Below are positions 45,367 to 56,804 of a stretch of 64,000 nt of DNA, piece after piece. Position 1 is the first letter of the stretch, and every line of letters starts with the position of its first letter. A program made the position numbers and the translations under genes. The notes under the pieces are model-generated. The model was not told the DNA's origin and did not search any database. It worked only from the letters and a program-made list of their open reading frames with translations. Origin of the DNA: Caprella mutica (lineage: Eukaryota > Arthropoda > Malacostraca > Amphipoda > Caprellidae); NCBI GenBank assembly GCA_947561585.1, contig CANNZV010000114.1, positions 396,482 through 460,481 on the forward strand, in the 5' to 3' direction.

Positions 45367-48300
45367 ATGGCTTATAAATTTGGCTTGCCACCTTTAACTC
45401 CATTAAACACCTCTGCCTTAAATATGGTAGAGGAGTGGGAGTTTTGGCAAAGAAACTATGACAGGTATATTAGGATGGCTAAAATAACTGCTGAGCAGGA
45501 TAAATTAGACATATTTTATACTTTTATAGGACGCCAAACTGAAGATTATTTAAGGAATCTACCTAATTTCAGTGATCTTGATAAAGTGGAAGATTTATTG
45601 AATTCAGTTAAAACTAAATATGTTAAACTTCCTAATGTATTGTGTGAGCGTTTTGAGTTCAGACAGGCTAAAATTTTGCCAAATGAGTCCATACATGATT
45701 TTAATGCTAGACTTAATGTTTTGTCTAAACATTGTAGTTTTGATGAATATAATAGAGATATGGCTCATTTAGATCAAATAATTTTAAACTCTTCTTGTAA
45801 ACTTAGAGAGAAACTCTTATTAGAAAAAGATCTAACACTAGATAAAGCTTTAGATATAGCTAAATACGCTGCTGAAGGTGGCAAGTGGATGAATCAGTTT
45901 TTAGAAGCTGGATCATCTGTTTCGCCTGAAGTTAGAGTTAAACAGGAAGTAAATTTCAGTAAACAGGTTAAAAATACTGCCATATACTCTAAAAATAAAA
46001 ATAAAAATAGGTCCTGCTACAGATGTGGAAGTAATCAACATTTAGCTAATGATAAAACCTGCCCAGCTTTAAAAGTTAAATGTCATAAATGTGATATAAC
46101 AGGCCATTTTTCTAAACATTGTAAATCTAAAGTTACTAAGAAAGTTCAGCCACAAAATAAAATTGAAGCTGACGTTAAACAGGTTTTTGCTGAAGAAATT
46201 AGTAACGACCCTTTGTGTTTCTTACAAGTTAGATCATATTCTTATAAATTAAATTCCACATCTGTAACTGATTATAAGTATTACCTTGATTTGTTGATTA
46301 ATGGTGTAAAAGTTAAATTTTTAGTTGACACTGGTAGCGATGCTACACTAATTCCATTAAGTGTTTATAAGAAACTAAATGATGTAAAACTGTGCAAAGC
46401 TTCTGCAACTCTAGCTGATTACCATGGCACAAAAATTAAAACTGCGGGGGAATGTGAATTAAATGTTGTTAAAAATTCGGATCAATTTAGGGATAAAGCT
46501 TTTGTTACTATGGACGAAGAAAAAGCATTACTAGGAAGAACTTGGATTTCACAATTAAAACATGTTAATTGGCACCAACTTCTAGTTGGTAGTAATGAAT
46601 TAAGTGAATGTAATGCTGTTTCTTCAGCACAAAATGTAGATCTTGAAAACATTATGGATAACTATAAACATGTTTTTGGCGAAAATCCTAGGCATAAAGT
46701 TTTAAATAGAACTGCACATTTGGTGCTGAAGGAAGGTGCTAATCCTAAATTTTTACCTGCTCGTACTTTACCCTTAGCTGTTAAACCGCTTGTAGAAGCA
46801 GAAATAAATAAAATGGTACAAATTGGTTTCTGGACACCAGTGACAGAATCCAAATGGGCTACTCCTATAGTTCCCATTATGAAAGAAGGAGGTGGAGTTC
46901 GTTTGTGTGGTGATTACAAGGTAACATTAAATCCTCAGTTAGAGGTGGCTCACCACCCTTTACCTACTAATGAAGAGATTTTCACCACTCTAGGTGGTAA
47001 TAAATTGTTTTCTAAAATTGATTTGTGCCATGCTTTTAATCAGTTAGAACTTGATGAGGCTAGTAGGGAACTTTGCACAGTTAATACTACTAAGGGATTA
47101 TTTAAAGTAAATAGGCTGCCATATGGAGTTGCTAGTAGTCCAGCACTCTGGCAGCGTACTGTTGATAGCATTTTGGCTAAATTGGAAGGTGTGTTATGTT
47201 TTGTAGATGACATCCTAATTGCAGCACCTGATGTTAAAACTCATAATAATCGTGTTAAAAATGTGCTTGAACTTTTGAGTAAGAACAATATGCATGTTAA
47301 ACCTTCTAAATGTTTATTTGGTGTATCTAGTGTATCTTACTTAGGATTTAAAATTGATGCGGAAGGGGTACATAAAACTGATGATAAAATTAAAGCTATA
47401 AAAGAGGCTAAAACACCCACTTCTGCAACCGAGGTTAAAAGTTTCATGGGACTTGTTACGTTTTATGCTAGATTTGTACCAAATTTAGCTACTATTGCTG
47501 CTCCACTTTATGAGTTAACTAAAAATGACGTTAAGTTTTTTTGGTCTAAACAATGTAACAATGCATTTAATGAGTTAAAAACTGAATTGACCTCTTCTAG
47601 ATTTTTGACTCATTATAAACCAGAGCTTCCTTTGACATTGGTTTGTGACGCATCTTCAGTGGGTGTAGGCGCTATTTTGGCACATATCTTGCCAAATGGT
47701 GAAGAGAAGCCTATTGCATATGCGTCAAGAAAATTACAAAAGGCTGAGAGAAATTACTCTCAAATAGATAAGGAAGGCCTGGCTATTATATTTGGAGTGA
47801 AACATTTTCACTATTATTTGTATGGCAAATCAACATTTAATTTAGTTACAGACCATAAACCTCTTTTAGCCATATTTGGTGAAAAGTCTAAATTACCTTC
47901 GTTGGTTGCAGCAAGGTTACTGAGATGGGCTATCATCCTCAATGCTTATAATTATAAGATAGAATTTAGAGCTTCTAAAGATCATGGTAACGTAGACGCA
48001 TTGTCTAGATTACCTTTGTCACATGACATTTCAAAACCTGAGGAAACAATTCAGTCAACTTTGCTAATATCACAAGTACCTGGTCCTGTGACTTCCTTAG
48101 ATGTTGTTAAAGCTACTAGGAATGATAAAATATTATCTGTTGTACATGACTGTATTGTAAATGGTAGTAATTTCCCAGATGATCCTGCCTATGCTTCATA
48201 CCGTAAAGTAAAAGATCAATTAAATTCTGATCAAGGAGTAGTCTTAATGATTAATAGAGTGGTGATACCACATAGTTTGCAAAGTAAAATTTTAAATTTG

Positions 48301-49332
48301 TTGCATGAGGATCACATGGGAATTACTAAAACTAAGGGACTAGCAAGATCATATGTTTGGTGGCCGCATATAGATGACCATATTGAAACTATGATAAAAT
48401 CGTGTATTGCTTGTCAAACTCATAGAAATAATCCCTCTAAGCATGTTTCCCATTCCTGGGAGTATCCCCAAGGTCCATGGCAGCGCCTACATATAGATTT
48501 TGCAGGTCCTTTCAGAGGTCATAATTTCATGTTAATTGTAGACTCTTACAGTAAATGGCCTGAGATAGTGAAGATGAGTTCTACTACTTCATTTGATTCA
48601 ATTAAAGCGCTGAAATCTTTATTTGCCCGTTATGGTTATCCTTTACAAATTGTAAGCGATAATGGCCCCCAGTTTATATCTAAGGAATTCTCTGATTTCA
48701 TGTATTCTTGTGATATTACTCATATCAAATGTGCTCCATATCATCCAGAAAGTAATGGGGAAGCTGAGCGATTTGTGCAGACTTTCAAAAATTATGTAAA
48801 GATTTCCAATGTTGAAAATAGTGAGTTAGATAATTCACTTCTAAAATTCCTGATGACATATCGCTCAACTCCTCACTCTGTTACTGGGTATTCACCTTCT
48901 TATCTCTTGTACAATAGACAGATTCGTACGCCTTTAGATTTGCTGAAACCTAATATTTCTAAAATGTTGAATGATAAGCAAATTGTTAATAGGGATAAAC
49001 TTTGTAAACCAGTATCACTATTTAAAGAGGGGGATAATGTTCTTATGAGAAATTATTTCGGTAAAGTTAAATGGTTCTCCGGTGTAGTTTTTAAAAAACT
49101 AAGTGACTTGCACTACATTATAGAGAGTAATGGTAAGCATTATAAACGACATGTGGATCAATTGAAGCTATTTTATGAAGGTCTGTATCCCGTAACCTCT
49201 TTCGACTTTGACAAAAAGAGTGAACCCTCGTGTAGTGATGCTGGTAAAGAAAATGAACCTAATTGTGAGAGAGAAAACTATTTGCCTTACAGATCAAATA
49301 GAGGAGTTCCTCCTAAACGATTTCCTATGTAG
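45367..49332 (+). CDS. Gypsy gag-pol polyprotein
   Basis: A single uninterrupted frame of 1321 residues from MAYKFGLPPL. A further ATG 84 bp upstream (45283) would add 28 residues that look like translated leader, so I prefer 45367. Gag region about 1-215. Two zinc knuckles from Cys217 (CYRCGS...CPAL and CHKCDITGHFSKHC). Protease active site LVDTGSDATLIP with Asp321. Reverse transcriptase with FVDD at 612-615. RNase H region beginning LVCDASSVGVGA. Integrase with an HHCC zinc site (about 980-1020) and catalytic Asp1044, Asp1098 and Glu1134, giving the D,D-35-E spacing. A short tail ends PPKRFPM. All catalytic motifs are present, so the protein may be active. No gag/pol frameshift and no env. 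Confidence 0.96.
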   Translation: MAYKFGLPPLTPLNTSALNMVEEWEFWQRNYDRYIRMAKITAEQDKLDIFYTFIGRQTEDYLRNLPNFSDLDKVEDLLNSVKTKYVKLPNVLCERFEFRQAKILPNESIHDFNARLNVLSKHCSFDEYNRDMAHLDQIILNSSCKLREKLLLEKDLTLDKALDIAKYAAEGGKWMNQFLEAGSSVSPEVRVKQEVNFSKQVKNTAIYSKNKNKNRSCYRCGSNQHLANDKTCPALKVKCHKCDITGHFSKHCKSKVTKKVQPQNKIEADVKQVFAEEISNDPLCFLQVRSYSYKLNSTSVTDYKYYLDLLINGVKVKFLVDTGSDATLIPLSVYKKLNDVKLCKASATLADYHGTKIKTAGECELNVVKNSDQFRDKAFVTMDEEKALLGRTWISQLKHVNWHQLLVGSNELSECNAVSSAQNVDLENIMDNYKHVFGENPRHKVLNRTAHLVLKEGANPKFLPARTLPLAVKPLVEAEINKMVQIGFWTPVTESKWATPIVPIMKEGGGVRLCGDYKVTLNPQLEVAHHPLPTNEEIFTTLGGNKLFSKIDLCHAFNQLELDEASRELCTVNTTKGLFKVNRLPYGVASSPALWQRTVDSILAKLEGVLCFVDDILIAAPDVKTHNNRVKNVLELLSKNNMHVKPSKCLFGVSSVSYLGFKIDAEGVHKTDDKIKAIKEAKTPTSATEVKSFMGLVTFYARFVPNLATIAAPLYELTKNDVKFFWSKQCNNAFNELKTELTSSRFLTHYKPELPLTLVCDASSVGVGAILAHILPNGEEKPIAYASRKLQKAERNYSQIDKEGLAIIFGVKHFHYYLYGKSTFNLVTDHKPLLAIFGEKSKLPSLVAARLLRWAIILNAYNYKIEFRASKDHGNVDALSRLPLSHDISKPEETIQSTLLISQVPGPVTSLDVVKATRNDKILSVVHDCIVNGSNFPDDPAYASYRKVKDQLNSDQGVVLMINRVVIPHSLQSKILNLLHEDHMGITKTKGLARSYVWWPHIDDHIETMIKSCIACQTHRNNPSKHVSHSWEYPQGPWQRLHIDFAGPFRGHNFMLIVDSYSKWPEIVKMSSTTSFDSIKALKSLFARYGYPLQIVSDNGPQFISKEFSDFMYSCDITHIKCAPYHPESNGEAERFVQTFKNYVKISNVENSELDNSLLKFLMTYRSTPHSVTGYSPSYLLYNRQIRTPLDLLKPNISKMLNDKQIVNRDKLCKPVSLFKEGDNVLMRNYFGKVKWFSGVVFKKLSDLHYIIESNGKHYKRHVDQLKLFYEGLYPVTSFDFDKKSEPSCSDAGKENEPNCERENYLPYRSNRGVPPKRFPM

Positions 49333-49357
49333 TTTAGATTTTTGTTAAGGGGGAAGA

Positions 49358-49749
49358 TGTTATGTATGTAGAAAATAAGTTACCCATTTATTTAAATGTT
49401 ACAAATTTAGGGTAACTCTTGTTAAACTTTAGGGACGACAGTGTGCTCCTTTGCCGTCAATAAAATATAGCATTCCTATATTGTACCTTTCACTGAGTAG
49501 TGTTCTCCTGAGTTATTGTAAATCTCTTAAATATTGATTGTTGAAGAAAGATTAAAATTTTTGTGGAAGTTTAACTTTTAATGAACCTTCTAATTATCGT
49601 ATATCTATTGTCTTACAAAATAAAATTTTGCGACAAGTCTGGAATAGTGAAATATGAATATAAAGCAATTCCAGTAGTGACGATATGATCGTCCAACCTA
49701 CTTAATCTCGGCTATTAACCTTACAGGTAATTACCCCTAAAATACAACA
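49358..49749 (+). repeat. Gypsy element 3' LTR
   Basis: 392 bp, TGTTATGTATG...TACAACA, preceded by the purine tract AAGGGGGAAGA. Followed with no gap by copy 2 of the segmental duplication. Confidence 0.94.
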
Positions 49750-50120
49750 CCTCCCCCCCCCCCTTCCCCCCATCTTATAAATCCTGTGATGTTCCAATCA
49801 ATATTCAAAATATGGTGGTTATTACCAGCCTGAAATGTAGTGAGGATGATTTTTTAAGTCTATGTTGATTTCTCAAAGGGCTTTAAATTTTACACTAGAT
49901 GATTCAGAAAGAATTTTTATATGCGAAATGTACGTTGGAGATGTTGATGAAAACAATCCATGGAACGACCAACGTGTCTGAGACGCTTGTTCTGGTGGGA
50001 ATATAGATTCATACTTAAAAAGAAACTTGATGAAAATCCGTGACTGTAATTGTCTATGACTTATTTATTTATTGTATAAACATCAATGAAAATAATGTTT
50101 TGTTCTATTTAGTTTTATAT

Positions 50121-50271
50121 CCAGGCAGATCTCTTGAGTGCGAGTGAAATACAACTGCTGTTGCGTCCAATTTTACGTCACGCTAAAAAATAGTTAATAT
50201 TTCTCCAATTTATTTTGTTAGTGTGACGTAACAGCGATTGTATTTCACCCGGGCTTCAGAGGCCCTCCTGG
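50121..50271. mobile_element. Foldback MITE (duplicate of 42037-42187)
   Basis: Same CCAGG-ended inverted repeat within duplication copy 2. Confidence 0.75.
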
Positions 50272-50878
50272 TAACAAATGGTAAAAAAACTGAATAAAAC
50301 AAAAATTGTTGCAATTTTATTCATTTATACGGTACATAAATACGTCATCTATAATTGAAGTCACGGTGTTTTGCAAATCAATTCAATTACTTTTTAAATT
50401 ATGAATCTATTTTTGCAGCTGTTGGTCATTCCAGGGTTGATGTGACGTATGTTTACATACAGTTTAACTTTTTGTTCTTAATTATGCACATACACTTCGA
50501 ATCAAGTCATTTTTAATATACATAATTTTTTTAATAACTAATTAAATCATAAATTTTCTGATGTATCAATAAAAGTAATTAAACAGCAAGAAATTATTTT
50601 TAATTATTATAACATCTTTTATTAAATCTACAGCACTCGCTAGGTTTTTCTCTATAGTGATATGACACTGTGGCTGTGATGACGTCATGGCACCTATTTA
50701 TGTATCTAACGGATTAACATTTTATAAGTTTTTAGTGAACTTTAAACCTTTCTTGAAACTTTTTGGGATTTACACGGATTGGTGGACTTAGCGCTATAGG
50801 TAAATAAGAGAATATCTTCTCTATTAAAAATAAGTGTGATAGCGTGGAGAGTGTGATATCAAGACTTCGTGATGTATT

Positions 50879-51054
50879 GGGTTGTGACAATATGCATTTA
50901 AAATCATAGATTTTAAGAATATCATAGACGAAACGAAATCAAATGGTATCGAATACTATATACCACTGGTGTAAAATGATTCAGTACTTTTTAATTATCT
51001 CCATCTATAATTATTCCGGGATCTTTGATTTTAAAAGCATATTGTCACAACTCT
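50879..51054. mobile_element. MITE, GGGTTNTGACAATATG family (duplicate)
   Basis: Duplicate of 42795-42970 with two or three substitutions. Confidence 0.85.
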
Positions 51055-51312
51055 AAGAAGAAGCTGCATTTCCTATGAATGGAAGGGTCAACAACATTTA
51101 AGTTCGGCAGTATAAAGCAAGAAGTGTTCCTCTGAATTTCAACTTTCATGTAGCAATGTTTTGAGCGACAGTTTTTATGTTGATTGAAAAGTATGTAAAA
51201 GGTAGTCTTGTAGGCCCTATCTTATGCGTAAATTATGTGAAAAGAGAGACAAGTTCTTAAAAATAGTTACAATAGGAATATATCTTGAACTAGGTCAAAA
51301 TTATCGAAACAG

Positions 51313-51438
51313 CCCAGGTAGCAATGTTTCTTGGGCCAATATTGGGAAACATTGGCAATATTGGGACAACATTGGCAATATTGGGAAAACATTGGTAATA
51401 TTGGGACAACATTGGTCCAAGAATCATTGCTACCTGGG
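51313..51438. mobile_element. Short foldback (duplicate of 43229-43333)
   Basis: Same CCCAGGTAGCAATG ends. The inner CAATATTGGGA-type repeat has expanded relative to copy 1. Confidence 0.75.
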
Positions 51439-52507
51439 AGAATGAATCGCCTGTTCTGGATTCAGGTTAGAAATTTCCGTATTTTTCGACCTCGCACTTT
51501 TTATTTTCCATTTTCTTAATTCGCTGCAAAATGTTTTAGTTTAGTTACAACTTTCAAAATAATTAAAAAAGAATGCAAAAAAAAATTAAGAAATTATAAA
51601 AGAGTGATTTCAACAATATCTAGCTTTAATAGTTTGTAAAGTAAACTAATTTGAATATAGTTGTTGTTGTTGTTGTTTTTCGGTGGAGAAGGAGGTCTAT
51701 TTTATTTTAATGTACAGAAGATTATAGAATAATTTAGTCAAAGTTACAGTAGATTTGCATCTCAATGACACGCAGTAAAACTAACTTGCATCAAATTTAA
51801 ATTTTTCTTTAAATCAAGATAGCGAAATATTGAATTTTCTCCATATTAGTGAAAGTAAACATATTAGCAATAAAAAAATATATCTAGAACGTTTAATTGG
51901 TTAATGAATTATAAACAGAACCATTTTTTAGTTTATTGTCGTTTAAATTCATTTTGTTAAGAAAAATTATAAATTAAATCAAATTTGAAATCTTATTATA
52001 CGAAATTTTTGTAATTGAAATGTTCTTTCTATTTAAAATTAGGCATATAAATAAAGGAATCATTCGTATCAGACACTAAAAGAATTATCTTCAGCTAAAT
52101 TACAATTATATTATAACCATATAAAGAATATAACTAAATATGATTTTTCATGGTATTTGTGTATTATAAGCTATATTTTATTTTTGGAAATAATAAACAT
52201 GATGCATTCAAATTTTTCTTTTATAGTATAATGAAGTATCATTTTAAGTACAGAAATGCATTGTGTAAAATATACATTCTATAAAATATATTTGCCGCAA
52301 AATATGTATTCCGTAAAATATATTTTCCATAAAATATATTTTCAATAAATTTTATTTTCAATAAATTATATTCTCCATAAAATATATTTTACATAAAATA
52401 TATATCCCTTTAAATTATGTCCTAAACTATAATAACAATTGTGTCACGTATAGATATGTAGCAACCACTTTCCCATGTTATTGAATGGGTAGCCAATATA
52501 TCAAGAG

Positions 52508-52760
52508 TATAAAAGCCGGAATTAGACCATCACCCAATATTGGCCAGTGCAATAATATGGCGGTGTGTGGCATCCTCTCTGTGACGTAGGTGGAGGTACT
52601 TAAGCATCCATTGCTGTGTGAAATATAGCGTCATTGTAGTCATGACGTCACAGTTCAGTTTGCTTCTGTAGAATACATACGCTAAGGTGATAGAGATGTG
52701 TGTTAGTGGATTTAGTGGGGGTGTAACGACTGTTGTCACTGACGTCAGAAGGAAATTCAA
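52508..52760 (+). promoter_or_regulatory. Promoter-like TATA + CRE segment, copy 2
   Basis: TATAAAAG at 52508-52515 and TGACGTCA at 52643-52650. A further TGACGTCA at 52740-52747 lies beyond the duplication. Together they resemble a cAMP-responsive promoter, but no coding exon can be identified downstream. Confidence 0.4.
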
Positions 52761-54966
52761 AACAAGGGATTTGAAGAAGCAGTCAGAAAGGAAAGTGGTT
52801 CCGAGAATTGATAGATAAAGTAAATATATATCGAATTTACATGCTTGCAGTTAAATTCACAGTGTATTATACTAAATCTCCGTAATCGTTAATTATTATC
52901 AATCAGTGGGATTTTCTATCATATATATATTGGTATTATGCTTAAATTACACTTATAGATTTACTTTTTAGATACAAATTATTCACTCAACTAATAATAG
53001 GTTGAAGAACAATAAATAATGGTGCAAATAAGATTCTCTATTCCATTGTTATATATTAATTATGAATTTCATATTTTCTTAGAATTATTCTAATATTCAA
53101 ATTTTTTATAAAAAAAAGATAAAAAGGCATTCGTGGGTGTTAGAAGATATAGACTATTTTTAGTGGGTCACTTTTATGTTTGCTTTGAAGATTTTATCGA
53201 CATTTTGGACAATATTAAAGGAACGGACTTATTTTGTATAGGAAATAATGAGGTAAAATGCATAAGAAAATATCTAAAAGTTGGAAAATAATATTACTGA
53301 TAGAGTGACTGTAATATTAGTCCCAATACGATTTATATAAAATGTTCATAGAAATACATGATATTATTAAATTATTGTACGTACACTAAATTATACAAGT
53401 TACTTTCTGGGAACAATTAATTTTTTGAATAAGAAAAATATTGATTTTTCAAATTTTTTGAAAAAATAGTACCTATATCATTTAAATTTAGAAAAAAATC
53501 TATTGTTTTAATTTATTTGAATAAGATTAATTGTTCTTAGAAAATAACTTTGTATAGTTAACTGTTGAACTTAACATTAATATAATCACTAACTTTATAA
53601 TAAACAAAAAAAAACAATTTTAACTCTGAGATATATTTTAGTATTTTTTTATAATGACATACAATATAGCTAAATAGATATAAAATAATAAATAACGATT
53701 CCATCCCAAATCAGACAACATCTAACTAGTGCTAATTTCTTTTAGAGTTTTTACGCGTTCCTACTCCTTCTCCTAATTTTGTTCGCAGTTAGCTCATTAC
53801 AGATGCTTTATGAACCCAAATGAGAACAGTTGAGGTTTTAATTAAATCGTTACAATGCACTTTCCACAGAAATGTTTAGTAATTTTAAGAATGTTTGGAT
53901 ACAAGCATACTCTAGCAGTGAATTTTATACCAAAATGCAAGACTAAATAACCTTGTATAACAGAGATGGAAACTTGCTTTAAATCTTTGAAATTTAGTCA
54001 ACTTGTTTCAAGAGCTGAAATTGAATACTTTAATCAAAATCTAAACTGCAATAATCTTATTAATCCATATTATGAAGGAAATTTTCATCTTTAATATGAT
54101 CATTTAATTCCTGGACATTGTATTACAGTTTTATCATCATTGCAGTGTGATATACAATTTATAAATGAAATATGTTTGAAAAGACAGTATTTTTCGATTA
54201 AGAAAATAGAAATTTAGCACTAGACTAATTTGTAAAACAATGTGGAATTAACTTAACTAAGTAATTGATGGGTACCCATCGTACCAATTTATTGATGTGC
54301 ACACATCACGTCAAGATATTGATGGGTACACATCATACCACAGACATCAGTTAAGGCATTGATGGGTGATGTAATTAACATGTACATATGTTGCCAGTAC
54401 ACAGTAAATATTAGCTACATCATCAGAAACATGATCTGCATATGTAATGTTTGGATACCAAGAAAAGGGAGGACGTCATTATTCCTTCTTTAAGGAACGT
54501 TTTGCATGCAGAGATTTTTGCGATTATCAATTCGCGATTATTACTGAGCGATTACAACTGAGCACTAGTTCAATATTATTCCAATGGGGCTGTTTTCCAA
54601 CGAGCAATTATTGCTAATCACTATTTCAATGTATTCCTATTGCCGGGAACCAACGCATAGCGATGATTGCACTGATCGCTCTATGTAAAATGTACCTTTA
54701 GAAAGTAAGTAAAAAATTACCTTACCGCTATATACATCAGGAGTTATCTTCAAACTGTAACAGTTTGTCCCATAATGTACTAAGCTGTAGTTTGAAAGGA
54801 GTATTTTTGTAGAAAACTATTTGGAAGTTTGCTTGTTAAAATGTTTCGATAGTACCAAACAAATGTTTTCTGTTTTAATGTTTTGTTTTGAATGACAGAT
54901 TCTTTGTACGTAGAAGCGATAATTTTCAGTTTATGAGGAATTGTTGAATTTCGCTTCGTTATTAAT
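52761..54966. other. Long AT-rich stretch
   Basis: No gene. 52758-52803 resembles 8265-8310. Around 54268-54365 three related near-palindromes (GATGGGTACCCATC, GATGTGCACACATC, GATGGGTACACATC) occur at intervals of about 35-50 bp. Otherwise featureless. Confidence 0.5.
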
Positions 54967-55400
54967 TGAAAAAGACATATTCACACTCAGCCTAGCTTCA
55001 ATGTCCGACTTTTCTAAGTTTCTATTAGATTCAATAGAAGAACAAGGAAGGAATATGAACTTATTATTATAATTTTGATAGTAATTAGGTGTTTAAGGAC
55101 ACTTTTAAGTACCTATAATTTTTCAAGGTTATGTCTTAAAAAAAATGGTAACGATATAGGTAGCCATTTATTATATGTCTATCAGCTTTGTACGCCTTTG
55201 TTATAGTTTTAAATTGGTCGGATGAACCACTTCTTTTTCTTTGCTTGAAATTCAGAGGGAAGAAGAAAAATCACAGGAATAACTTAAATTACATATTATA
55301 ATAAAATTATTGAACCCAAATTTGAAATTGTTTGCAGTTTTATAACTAGTAATCTTATCATTGGTGAATAGAGAAACAAAACAATTAGAGTGGAGAGGAC
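54967..55400. repeat. Dispersed sequence, homologue of 28262-28600
   Basis: Shares AATAGAAGAACAAGGAAGGA, TATAGGTAGCCATTTAT, CTTTTTCTTTGCTTGAAATT and AGAAGAAAAATCACAGGAAT with the TMEM14-downstream copy, in order. Confidence 0.6.
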
Positions 55401-55612
55401 CGTTGAATAAAAGATGGACAAACTTAGACGATTTCATAACCTCCTCTAATTCCTAATATATTAAATTACTTACTATCCTCCATTGAATTCTCATCTTTGG
55501 CATTGGATATATCAATCAGAAGTATAATGAAGATTATACTTGTGCCTCGTGGGTGTAATCAACATGAATTATTCTTGGTGAATTGGTTAGTAGACATTTT
55601 GGGAATAAGTAA

Positions 55613-55678
55613 TGGGTGATGGTGACTACAGAGTGGTGGGTGATGGTGACTACAGAGTGATGGGTGATGGTTACTACA
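55613..55678. repeat. Small 26-bp tandem repeat (3 units)
   Basis: GGGTGATGGTGACTACAGAG repeated with minor changes. Confidence 0.85.
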
Positions 55679-55722
55679 AAGATATGTATCCACAATACGG
55701 GAAGAAATTGGTCAATTAAAAT

Positions 55723-56074
55723 TACTTTGTGCTGTGATGAAAGTTCAAAGTAGTGAATACATTAAAAGTTTCAAAATTCAATCATTGGTTTAACTGTAAC
55801 TCAGTATAGGTGACTAATTATTCAAGATACTTTGATCTTTATAATTGTGTTACATTGATCAAACAGTAATTGTATGCATTGTCAAATGTTTTAGTCAGTA
55901 GAATATCACAAAAATATTTCTAAGTGCATAAAATTTCTGTTTGTTCAATGCAACACAATTATATAAATCAAAGTAACTATTAATTACTCACTTATAGTGA
56001 GTGAGAATTAGGCTATGGTTGAAATTTAGTAATTTTAATGCATTCACTACTTTGAACTTTTATCACAGAGTATG
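55723..56074. mobile_element. Foldback MITE, GTTCAAAGTAGTGAAT arms
   Basis: Left TGTGATGAAAGTTCAAAGTA...GTGAATACATTAAAA pairs with right TTTTAATGCATTCAC...TACTTTGAACTTTTATCACA over about 40 bp. About 350 bp, non-coding. Confidence 0.8.
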
Positions 56075-56799
56075 TACTAATTTTGGCAACAAATACTGCA
56101 ACACTATACGCTAAGTCGAACCCTCGAAACTATTTTCTACTATTGTAACTCATAAAAAAAATCAAATATTGATAGAGTTTAATTTATATAATAACTTGAC
56201 TCATAACCTCACTTTTATTACAAGTGATAATAAGTCTTAATCATGATTTTGATAATAAAAGCGGGGCCAGCCTGTACTTTATTAAAAATCACAGCTTAAA
56301 GTCTAGGGTTTTTACTATGAATATTTCAGTTACTTCCTAACATCATTCAAACTAATATCATTGCAAGGCAAACTCCCGAGACTTAGGAAGATTAAGTGCT
56401 TTAGTTTAAGTAATTAGCAATGCATTTGCCTTGCTTGACTCTTGCTAAGCTATTGAGGAACATCTTAGAAATAAATTAGAAAAGTATTAGTACAACTCTT
56501 TCAATTTTTCTTTTTCTTCGAATAGTTATTTTAGAGAATATTTGTATCTACTAGAGTAATATTTATCAATTAATAATAATTAATCCTATTTATTTTAAGA
56601 TATGGATATAAACAATATGAGCATATCATGCATAATTTTTTTAGATATAGAATATTTTTTTATAATAATGTTACTAAATTCTGTTTAGAAAAATAATAAA
56701 TTTCGAAATTCAATTTTGGAAGAGTTTATCATTGTTAAATTCCTCATAAATAGTTATTATAAATAATGCACGGAATAATTAATATTATCTTCTTACATG
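56075..56799. other. AT-rich spacer before the BEL element
   Basis: No feature recognised. Confidence 0.5.
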
Positions 56800-56804
56800 A
56801 TATA

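Larger units (their letters stand above)
44551..49749 (+). mobile_element. Ty3/gypsy-type LTR retrotransposon, coding intact
   Basis: Full-length element with near-identical LTRs, a single gag-pol frame and a purine-rich tract (AAGGGGGAAGA) immediately before the 3' LTR. Flanking DNA is not a simple TSD. The left flank is the end, and the right flank the beginning, of the same duplicated 2.9-kb unit. Domain order PR-RT-RNaseH-IN and the two zinc knuckles fit the Mag/SURL-like branch of Ty3/gypsy, without env. Confidence 0.93.
49750..52654. repeat. Segmental direct duplication, copy 2
   Basis: Collinear with 41666-44546. It starts at the base after the gypsy 3' LTR and is about 24 bp longer, chiefly through extra ATTGGGACAACATTGGCAAT units. 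The continuation after 52654 (TCAGTTTGCTTC...) is absent from copy 1. The ORF at 51224-51445 and its copy-1 counterpart at 43140-43340 are not conserved proteins. Confidence 0.97.

Noticed and set aside
52530..52760. 76-codon minus frame across the CRE segment
   Set aside because: No domain or splice context; it crosses the duplication boundary, so it is not shared by copy 1 as a whole.
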